Shown here piece by piece: positions 55,319-64,000 of a stretch of DNA of 64,000 nucleotides. How positions within the stretch are numbered: position 1 is the first letter of the stretch; every line of letters starts with the position of its first letter. Position numbers and translations under genes: made by a program. The notes below the pieces were generated by a model. It was not told where the DNA came from. It ran no database searches and worked only from the letters and a program-made list of their open reading frames with translations. Origin of the DNA: Amaranthus tricolor (taxonomy: Eukaryota; Streptophyta; Magnoliopsida; Caryophyllales; Amaranthaceae); assembly GCF_026212465.1 (NCBI RefSeq), contig NC_080047.1, forward strand, positions 34,599,495 to 34,663,494. The letters run 5' to 3'.

Positions 55319-58300
55319 CTAGGGCTTCACATCAAGCAAGCTTCTAAACCAATCAAGTTCACACAGAATGAACTTGTCGGTAGGCAACGACTTCGTCATC
55401 ATGTCGGCCGGATTATCATCGGTGCTTATCTTTGCTATGTGCACTCTTTTGTGCTCAACTTCATTTCTGATGAAGTTATATTTGATGTCGATGTGCTTGG
55501 TTCTTCGATGAAAAGTGTTTTGATTTCTTGCCAAATGAATGACACTTTCACTATCACAATGAACACGCATCAGGCTCATCTCAGGGCACATCTCACCAAC
55601 CAACCCTTTAAGCCACTTTGCATCTTTAAATGACTCGGCGATAGCTATATACTCCGCTTTGGTGGTGGACATGGCGACCACACTTTGGAGTGATGATTTC
55701 CATCTCACAGTCGTTCCACCCAATGTAAAAACATTTCCCGAGGTAGATTTTCTAGTATCCAAGTCACCCGTATAGTCAGAATCACAATACCCAATCAATC
55801 CGCTTGAATTTTTCCCAAACTTGAGACAAACATTTGAGGTTCCCTTCAAGTACCTTAACAGCCACTTTAGCGCTTCCCAATGACCCTTACACGGATTTGA
55901 CATATATCGGCTCACCATGCTAACTGCTTGAGCAATATCGGGCCTAGAGAAAACCATAGCATACATAACGCTACCAACTGCGCAAGTGTAAGGAATTTCA
56001 TCCATTTGTTCTTCTTCTTCTTTTGTTTGAGGACATAGCTTCTTGGATAGCTTGAAATGAGAAGCTAGAGGCGTAAATACACTCTTTGCATCACCTATGG
56101 AGAATCTTCTTAATACCTTCTCAATGTATCTCCTTTGACTAAGGTACAAGATGCCTTTTGCCCTATCCCTCAATATCTCCATTACAAGTATCTTCTTGGC
56201 TTCACCAAGATCTTTCATGTCGAACTCACTTAAAAGTAACACCTTCAAATTCTCCACCTCAAACAAATCTCTACGTGCTACAAGCATGTCATCAATATAA
56301 TATATAGTAGACCCACTATCAAGCTTCTTAAGATAGATACAACTATCCTTGGAGCTCCTTGTAAAATCATGTGAAAGTATAAACGAATCAAATTTCTTGT
56401 ACCATTGTTTATGCGGTTGTTTTAGGCCATACAATGACTTCTTCAAACGCCACACATGACTTTCTTTACCTTTAACTTCAAAACCCTCTGGTTGCTTCAC
56501 AAAGATTTCTTCCTCCAACTCTTCATGTAAGAAAGTGGTCTTCACATCCAATTGATGTAACTCAAGACCCTCCATAGCTACAATAGCTAATAAGGTCCTA
56601 ATGGAAGAATGCTTCACAACTGGTGAGAAAACCTCATGAAAATCTATTCCTTCAACTTGAGTGAACCCCTTTGCCACAACTCTTGCTTTTTATACCGGAG
56701 CACTTGTGCTAGTTGATCCCTCTTTGTTCTTGAAAACCCATTTACACCCCAAAATTTTCTTGTTTCTAGGTGCTTCAACGATAACTCAAGTCTTGTTCTT
56801 TGCAAGAGACTCCATCTCTTGCTTCATAGCTACAAGCCACATGCTTGAGTTGTTTGAGGCCATAGCCTCCTTGTAAGTATTTAGATCATTCACACTCTCC
56901 ACCTCACTAGCAATAGTGAGGCATAGGCCACATAGTCACACTCCTCTATGATCCTTCTTTGGGGTATAATTCTCCTCTTTTCTCTTTGAGCTGGAAAAAT
57001 AGTTTCTTTTTTATGTCGAGCATCATCATCAGTTTCATCAATATTGGGAGGCTCTACCTCCTCTTGGGTGTCATCAGATGTACTCGCATTGTTAGTAAGA
57101 GTGTTCTCCACAATAGGAGTAACCAATGCATTCTCATCAAAAACTACATCCTTGGAAGTAATGATCTTTTTACTCTTCTCACACCACAACCTGTATCCCT
57201 TTACACTAAAACCATAGCCCATGAAAATACATTTTCTAGCTCTAGGTTCAAGTTTTCCCTCACTCACGTGAATATAGGCAGGACAACCAAATACTTAAAG
57301 ATTAGAATAATCAACCGGTGAATTATACCATACCTCCTGTGGGAACTTGAAGTTCAATGCGGTGTGTCGAAAACGGTTCACTAAGTAGCATGCCGTAGAA
57401 AAGGCTTCAGCCCAAAACCTCTTGCTCAACTTAGCTTGTGCGGTCATACTCCTAGCCCTTTCCAACAATGTCTTGTTTATCCTTTCGGCTACACTATTTT
57501 GTTGAGGCCTTCCAACACATATTCTATGCCTCACTATATCCTCTTTGGTGCAATATTAAAGAAACTTTTTATCAACAAACTCAAGACCATTGTCTGTTCT
57601 CAATGTCTTGATGCGCTTTCCGGTTTTCTTCTCAATCCTAGTCTTCCAATCAACAAAGACATCAAATACATCATCTTTGTGCTTGATGAAATGACACCAA
57701 ACCTTCCTTGAATAGTCATCAATAAAAGTAAGCAAGTAGTTGCACCCACCAAGTGAGGTCTTCCTAGAAGGCCCCCAAAGATTAGAATGAATATAATCAA
57801 GGATTCCCTTGGTGTTGTGGATAGTTGGCTTGAAACTCACTCTCTTATGCTTCCCAAACACACAATGTTCACAAAAGCCAAGATTTTCGAGTTTCTTTCC
57901 TCCAAACAAGCCTTACTTGCTCAACTCATGCATACCACTCTCACTCACAAGACCTAACCTCAAGTGCCACAGTTTTGTCTCTTCATCGGACATGATACTT
58001 ATGGAGACATTCACGGAGCCGGAGATCGTAGAACCCTCTAGAGTATACAAACTCCCGTTCATTTTCCCCTTCATCATAATTAGTGAACCTTCAAACTCCA
58101 CCTTGATAAGCAATCCTACAACCATTCTTGTCTAAAGTACCCAATGAAACCAAGTTCTTCTTTAACCCGGGGACATGCCTAACCTCGGACAAAGTTCTTA
58201 CCATTCCATCAATTATTTTTATTTGAATACTCCCAACACCGACAATCTTGCAAGTTGCATTATTGCCCATAGTGACATTCCCTCCATCTACCTTCATAGG

Positions 58301-59229
58301 TAGTGAATGGGTGTCATGTGGAAAGAACACCCGGAATCAAGAATCCATTCATTCTCACCCTTATACTCATGTGTGGCAACCAAAATGCCACCATCGTCGC
58401 TACCATTCGCATAGCTAGCCTCGGCACTTCTAGAGTCCTCCTTAGACCTCTCCTCATCATTGGAATACTTCTTTTTCCACATCTAACAATCTTTCTTGAT
58501 GTATTCCTTGAGCTTGCAATAGTTGCAAGTTTTGCTCTTGTTTGAACTTCTAGACTTTGACCTATTTTTACCCTTGCTACCACTACCATAAGTAGAACCC
58601 TTATCATTGGCTCTAATTTTCGCATACAAGCCATCATTTGAGGTACTAGATGACTTACTTGACAGTTGTGTATCTATCAAGTCCCTTTGGGTCAAGGTAT
58701 TTTTAACATCATCACTACTCAAATTGTCTCTGCCATACAACAAGGTCTCCCTAAAGTGCTTGTAAGAATGTGGTAATAAACACAACAAGTAAATAGCCAA
58801 TTCCTCATCATCAAGTTTAACATCAATATTTCGCAAGTCCATGACAATGAAAGAAAATTCATCAAGATGGAGTTAAAGGGGTTTACCTTCCTCCAATTTG
58901 AGATCGTAGAGTCTACTCTTCAAGAGTAGCCGGTTGGTCACGCTCTTTGCAATATAAAGAGACTCCAACTTCTCCCATATCCCTTTAGAGGTAGTCTCCT
59001 TCACAACTTCTCTCAAAACTTCATTTGAGAGACATAGTTGAATAGCCGATAGAGCCTTAGCATCCATTTCTTCCCATTTTGCTTCACTTGCTCCAATGGG
59101 TTTCTTGTCTTCACCTTCAAGATCCTTGTGCACCCCATTTTGTATCAAGATTGCCTTCATCTTCACTTGCCACAAGCCAAAGTTTACAATCCTATCAAAC
59201 TTTTCAATATCCAGCTTCATTGAAGACAT
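55319..59229 (-). pseudogene. Ty1/copia gag-pol, many stops and frameshifts
   Basis: In order on minus: Gag (MSSMKLDIEKFD; LEKLESLYIAK), a knuckle-like CNYCKLKEYIKKDC that lacks the His, protease ILDSGCSFHMTP, pre-integrase (KLWHLRLG; CEHCVFGKH), and integrase where the first catalytic Asp is Asn (HSNLWGPS), with the other two residues in RTDNGLEF and SVAERINKT. RT/RNase H form a clean 452-codon frame (56677-55319): LHQLDVKTTFLHEEL, KKSLYGLKQP, YYIDDMLVA, YCDSDYTGDLDTRKSTSG, and MSTTKAEY where Lys replaces one Glu of the usual TTEAEY. In-frame stops occur at about 58875, 58483, 57913, 57556 and 57297, and frameshifts near 58300, 58100 and 56890. Not functional. Confidence 0.88.
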
Positions 59230-59283
59230 GTTTCTACAAGTTTTGCACTCTTGAACACTCCCAAATACCTACAAAAGCCTTAA

Positions 59284-59295
59284 GCTCTAATACCA
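59284..59295 (-). promoter_or_regulatory. Primer-binding site of the copia element
   Basis: The minus strand reads TGGTATTAGAGC, one C-to-T change from the initiator tRNA-Met match TGGTATCAGAGC. It lies two bases inside the 5' LTR. Confidence 0.8.
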
Positions 59296-59297
59296 AT

Positions 59298-59973
59298 TGA
59301 GAAAACAAACACACTAGAGTCTAAAATTTCCATCTTTATCCCTAGAATACACCCAAGACCAATGGCAAGGGTGTTCAATGCAAGTAAATAACACTTTAAT
59401 AATAAGCAATGAGAAACAATAAAAAAGAAAACCAAATCAAAGACACAAGATTTACGAGGTTCACCCCAATGTGGGCTACGTCTTCGGTGGTGGTTAGCTT
59501 GCTTGATTATGTGAAGAAATAATGGAGTTCTCAAGAACTCTTACAAAGAAGTATTACACTTGGAGAAGATAAAGAAGATGGGTTTGTGTTTAGCTAGGGT
59601 TTGAATCAACATAGAAGTGAGTGTATGAGACTTCTATTTATAGTAGTAGTCGTATATAATGATTGGGCAAAAGTCCACACTAAAACATTCCCGTAAAACT
59701 TATCGCGCAAGAAAACAGAGTGCATTCTGGACCCTCGCTCGACCGGTCGAGCGAAATGGCCTTGGTCGAGCGGTTTGTATTCCTGTCGAGCAGCAGATCA
59801 GAATGCTCACTTATCTGGTCTAGCCAATTGGCTCGGTCGAGCATGCCACAGTGTGGGTCGAGCGGCTCATCAGAAAGTCTACAATGACTCCCACATCATC
59901 ATACACACATCCACACACCACCAACCTCATCAGACACCATTGGTGCACTCAAAGTCACACCAAAACTCCAACA
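59298..59973 (-). repeat. 5' LTR of the copia element
   Basis: 676 bp. It contains CGCTCGACCGGTCGAGCG (59736-59753), a perfect 18 bp palindrome, within a cluster of five or six GGTCGAGC words up to 59870. Confidence 0.85.
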
Positions 59974-59978
59974 AAGAA

Positions 59979-60537
59979 GATGGAGAGTTAGTCATGAGTG
60001 GGATGAAGAAGGAACATATTCATCTATTGTGATGAGAAGCACTTCATTCTTTTTTAAAAATTAGGTGGTTCAGTTAGAGACGATCTCTCACAAAGATTGT
60101 CTTTCCCAACAATTTTACAACATTCTAGTTCTTATTTTAAGAACAAATGTTATTATTAGAGTGAATAAATGTCAACGACTCGCTTACCATCGACCCTCAA
60201 CTTAATGGGTCGTCAAATGCAGAGAGTTTAGGAACTAAAATAAATTAACCTTAACATTGAAAATAACACATTCTCTATTGAGATCCTTGCAAATTTTTCA
60301 AGAACAATAAAAGTTTGTGTAGCCACTCACCACTCCCTAGTAGAATTTATATTGCACCATTTAATTGTCTGTCATGAGATCGATAACTGTGTAATCTAGT
60401 TTATCTATTGTAATTCCAATTTTTATTGTAACCATAGACCTACAAATCTTTGTTTCGTTTATTTGATTGTTAGTGTCTTACGTTTTATGATTCAACGAAG
60501 CAGAAACTACCACCACTGCATTATTTGAAGTTATTAG
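59979..60537. other. Intergenic DNA, nothing recognised
   Basis: Between the copia element and the plastid insertion. No coding frame, inverted repeat or RNA is evident. Confidence 0.4.
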
Positions 60538-60750
60538 TAATTCATTGGGCCTTTCGATACAATCAAATAGAAAGTTCTAGGAGTTCCATATTCTAGGAGC
60601 CCAAACTATGTATTTGAATAAACCTCCTCTATCTGTTGCGGACCAAGGGATCCTTCTCCTTCTTCCAATTTTGATTCGTAGTTTTCACAGAGAAATCTAT
60701 GATCAATGATAAAACAAGATCCATTTTGCATCATATATCATATATAAAAG
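60538..60750 (-). pseudogene. ycf2: Nuclear plastid insertion: fragment of ycf2
   Basis: The minus strand closely resembles the plastid ycf2 gene: ATGATGCAAAATGGATCTTG at the right, then GAATCAAAATTGGAAGAAGG, CCGCAACAGATAGAGGAGG, TTTGGGCTCCTAGAATATGG and GATTGTATCGAAAGGCCCAA at the left. The translated trace QNGS...[19 protein letters not shown] fits ycf2, with small indels breaking the frame (for example after IEE). About 210 bp survive. The match is from memory of ycf2, not a database search. It has no function in the nucleus that I can see. Confidence 0.8.
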
Positions 60751-60824
60751 TAGTTGCTTCACATGTCAACAGTAAAAAGAAAACGATGAAACAAGAATTC
60801 ATTTATATTCAAATGATTCAAAAT

Positions 60825-60830
60825 TTTATT
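60825..60830 (-). terminator. Polyadenylation signal of the PHO1-family gene
   Basis: AATAAA on the minus strand, about 310 bp after the stop codon, a plausible 3' UTR length. No other AATAAA lies closer in a better context. Confidence 0.45.
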
Positions 60831-61141
60831 GCTTACAAGAGATAAGATGTCATTGTTACAAAAAATTAACATACATTTAGATCATATATTGCCCCAACAA
60901 AATGTCCAACTTGAAAGCAGACATTCTAATTCAATGATTCACCTTCTATACAGAAGAGAACACGGCCTTGCACGTTACATGAACATAATCTTCAGATGAA
61001 TAATGAGCAACAAAGTTTTCATCTGTGCCCGATTTTTCAGCGCAACCCTTTCAATTTGTGTAAGATGGAAATGAATTTGCATATTTTCCACCTGATGAGA
61101 ACAAGGAATCTGTACAAAACTTGACGAAACAGTTGAGCGCA

Positions 61142-63730
61142 TTAGCTGTCTGAATCCGTTTCACGGAATGGCAGTGGAACTTCCTTCACTGCCCTGTACT
61201 TTCCGACATTGTTTAGATGCTCATTTTCCACCCTGTCATTAACATCAGCGAAAAAACGGGGAGAAAAAGAGGCTTAATATCATACTTCTATGATAAAAGT
61301 CACTAAAGGGAAATGATGCTCATCAAGAAGCTAACCTATAATAATTCCAGTGCCCCCGACGAATTACTTCTAGGGAAGCCAATGTGAAGTCCAAAAATTT
61401 GGCTTCAATATTGCCAACTTTTATGAACCTCATCACGCTCTCCACCCAAGCAATTCTAAGAACCAAATTGAGAACCTGCATCAGCATCGAATTACCATTT
61501 GTATCGGTATTATATGACATATAACAGGAGGAAAAATAGGAGTTGAAACTTACAATGGAAATGTAGTAGATACATTTGTTCTTCAGAACAAGATCATCTC
61601 TCAGCCAAGGGTTTTTGGACGTGGGGTTAAAAAATCCCCAGTCTTGCACAAAATCCCAATATAACTGGTATATTGTGGCTACGGCAGAAGTGACTACAAC
61701 TAGTGTTGTGCAAAGAATTGTCGGTTCCTGTTGCTGGGCAAACGTTAACCTAGCACCAGCTGCGACCATGGCAGAAACATACTTGCCCAAATTAGCTAAT
61801 TGTTTCACATCAGATTCCTCTAACCACCTTCTGGCACACTTGAAAGTTTTTGAATGGGGGCATACATAAAACGAGAATCAGCTGGTTAATAATCTGTTTA
61901 AACTTTTAACGTACGTTTGTGCTATAAAAAGGCAAATAAATCTCTATAGGCATTAAACGGAAGAAAGGGATATGCCTTAGAATGTCCAAGAGATATCATT
62001 CTAAAAGGAAAGCAAATATTTGAGACATTGTTATCTCTAAAGGAAGCAAAGCAGACATGTTCAACAGAAAATTACTTGAAACCGAAATGTATTACCTGCA
62101 TTGCACGCCAGTAATATGGTGCAAATGAAATTACATAAGCAATCTCTCTGTACAGCTTTCCCTTCTTGCAAACATCATAGTGGTGTGTCTTGATTGTGCC
62201 AGCAAGTATATAGCAGGCAGTGGTTTCCAAGTGCCGAAGCAGCGGAATCTGCAAAATAATACGATAGCTTGGTAAACATCATCCATGCTAATTATAATGA
62301 AGCAGCTTGCATTAGGTCCACTCTCAGAAGTACCTGGCTAGTCAGCTGATCAGCCATGAAAAAATCTACCATCAAAACCTATCGTGCAATTACAAACCAA
62401 AAAACGATTTAGCCCCAATCGGTAATTAGGCCATTAAATCAGTATAGACATATAGTTATAAGATTCCTGACAAGCATAGCTTAGTTATGCATGTACGCAC
62501 CTTGTATAATGGTGAGAACACTATGTTACGTATCACCTTTAAGAAGCAAAATCGAGTGGAACGATAGCATATATTGAAGGGGCAGAAAAGTATTACAAAA
62601 AAGATCTGAAAATCAAACATAAAAAGAAAAGTTAAATTCTACTTCTGGCTATATGTCGCTTGACCATTCAATTAAACATATATATGTATAATAATAATAA
62701 TATTTTAAGAAGGTAAGAGAGCAAAACAAGACTTGTAGCCAAGACTAACCAGGAGGAGGATGCCAGGAATAGCATCAACTTGTTGTGCCGAAAAACCACT
62801 AGATCTTAAAATGAGGTGAATGACCAGGGCACCAACTACAGAAGTCATCAAGGAGGTGCAGATAAGAAAGGCATCCCTGTATTTTAGAGCAGTCTTTGGG
62901 GAGAACTCAAATATAAATGTATAATTGATCCTTGTCGCCTTCCACATTAGCAAGTTGCATCCATACATGAAGAGATGCAAGCTCAGTAGAGTAAATGTAC
63001 TGCATCACAGATTAATTATACAGTAAATAACAGAGAATTCTTCATTAGCTTCAAGATTGCAACTTCGTCGATGTAAGCTTGGACTCTGTTGCTCGAACTC
63101 TTCATTTTACTTCACGTACCCGTGTCCGATCCTTGATGTTCGGACATTGGTATGGCACTTAGACACTTCATTTAGTTGTAAAATTGAATATTTAGACGTA
63201 TCCGACACTTTGATACATACCAATATCCGACATCAGTACCCCAGTCCAAGTAACATAGCTTGGACTTCCCCAAAGTTCCAATCTCAAGCCCAAAAGTCGA
63301 GAATATTGTACATTCGTGATATAATATACACATACGTTTTATCTTTCATAATGTGTAGGCACATACACATATATAATATTTACTCATAGTTTTACTGTAA
63401 TTTCCTAGCTGTATATCCATATCCTAAATAAGGAGCAATTAACTATTCAAATATGCGTATAATTTTCTAATTCACAATTTATATGTATATATTTAATGGA
63501 AGTATATATTCCTAATTTACATTTTTCACGAGGAAGTGGTTTCGTTGGCAGAACCTACATTATGTTTTTGACTTATGAATATACGAGATAGTGTGATAAT
63601 TACCTAAAAATAGGATATACAGTCTCCATGTAACCAGACTCATCCTTGCTTCCAGGCGAAAACAAACCAGAGATATGAGCCAAAATGGCATACACAACAA
63701 AAAGGGTCATAAAACAGCCCGTAAACAATC
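61142..63730 (-). CDS. PHO1-like: PHO1-family phosphate exporter, C-terminal exons (partial)
   Basis: Eight exons on minus: 63730-63604, 62999-62750, 62605-62501, 62378-62334, 62248-62096, 61838-61554, 61475-61336, 61232-61142. All have GT-AG borders and agreeing phases and encode about 398 residues with no lesion. The protein reads [69 protein letters not shown], then the EXS domain ([80 protein letters not shown]) and the PHO1-type tail [20 protein letters not shown]1 proteins are multi-pass membrane phosphate exporters with an N-terminal SPX domain; that part lies beyond 64000. Which PHO1 homologue this is cannot be told here. The third intron upstream (63000-63603) carries a MITE. Transcription is unaffected as far as visible. 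Confidence 0.93.
63087..63256. mobile_element. Small MITE in a PHO1-family intron
   Basis: TGTTGCTCGAACTCTTC at the left matches the reverse complement of the right end, TGTTACTTGGACTGGGG. An 11 bp direct repeat AGCTTGGACT(C/T) flanks it (63076-63086, 63257-63267), within the 9-11 bp range of Mutator-like elements. The interior has CCGACAC/GTGTCCG words. 170 bp, no coding capacity. Confidence 0.55.
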
Positions 63731-64000
63731 CTGCTCAACCAAACAGAAAAGGAAAAAAACAAAAAATAAATTAGAAGTTACAAATGGTTTTACAGAGCAG
63801 CTAAATTTCATGAAGATAATTCTTTAATGTTCAGGGTGAGCAAAATGCAAATCAGCCATATGATCAGGTTTTCTTCCATACATTGTTTACATTGTACTTC
63901 ATTATTAATTTCCAAAGGTAGCTAAGTCTCAGGATTAAAAGAAAATAAGTATTAATTATGTAATATTTCCCTGAAAATAATTTCCGAGTTCAAATTAACA
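63731..64000 (-). other. Intron of the PHO1-family gene at the window edge
   Basis: It begins at the acceptor TTGAGCAG (minus) and runs off the window with no further exon, so the SPX-coding and first membrane exons are outside. Confidence 0.6.

Larger units (their letters stand above)
54546..59973 (-). mobile_element. Decayed full-length Ty1/copia element
   Basis: LTRs at 54546-55214 (3') and 59298-59973 (5'), a primer-binding site, gag, protease, integrase, RT and RNase H all lie on the minus strand. Flanks GAGAA (54541-54545) and AAGAA (59974-59978) are a 4/5 match. The LTRs differ by many substitutions and indels, including about 17 bp at the GCTCGACCGG palindrome, so insertion is old. 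It is the same LTR family as the solo LTR at 14676-24274. Confidence 0.9.

Overview
This is 64 kb of AT-rich nuclear DNA from a flowering plant, most likely a eudicot. The evidence is the spliced plant genes (a PHO1-type phosphate exporter and a plastid polyphenol oxidase relative), the plant-type transposons (Tekay chromovirus, Ty1/copia, CACTA/EnSpm, hAT, Stowaway-like and Mutator-like MITEs, RTE LINE) and a fragment of plastid ycf2. I cannot name the species. Ordinary host genes are few; nested mobile elements make up most of the window.

Left part (1-14.7 kb). Intergenic DNA holds a 730 bp hAT-type MITE (1450-2179), a possible first exon of an unrecognised gene with its own TATA box (3216-3617, minus), and Stowaway-like MITEs. 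A deleted Ty1/copia element (from 5492, minus) has a 2.2 kb hAT element (6354-8561) inside one of its LTRs, with an exact 8 bp target duplication. A Mutator-like foldback MITE (9139-9567) follows. Next is a Ty3/gypsy element (10192-13817) that has lost most of pol and half of its 3' LTR but keeps a perfect TCATT duplication.

Centre-left (14.7-24.3 kb). A solo LTR of a copia family (14676-24274, GACCC duplication) was split by an 8.9 kb Tekay-type chromovirus (14964-23896, GAGGG duplication). Its two 2656 bp LTRs look identical. Pol and the chromodomain are open, yet gag is missing.

Centre (27.4-43.1 kb). A hAT element (27491-43066, CATGTAGT duplication) carries a transposase gene cut in two by an 11.5 kb CACTA element (29963-41422, ACA duplication). 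The CACTA holds a TNPD/tnp2-type transposase frame broken only by three TAG codons. It also holds an 11-exon gene joining an En/Spm-type region to a Ulp1-like (C48) protease, whose largest intron is a 169 bp tandem array. The promoter and start of an R2R3-MYB gene lie in antisense inside its 5' leader intron. A Stowaway MITE sits in the same hAT.

Right part (43-64 kb). This holds a CACTA end fragment, an RTE LINE remnant, a 3 kb non-autonomous CACTA of the same family (46630-49641), a 288 bp hAT MITE, and an intronless polyphenol-oxidase-like gene lacking the copper domain (51649-52389). After a 1.2 kb degenerate short-period repeat comes a decayed copia element (54546-59973, minus) of the same family as the solo LTR. 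Then come a ycf2-derived plastid insertion (about 60538-60750) and the 3' eight exons of a PHO1-family gene (61142-63730, minus), the best-supported host gene here.

TSDs, splice sites and domains were read by eye. LTR identity, family placement and gene expression were not computed.
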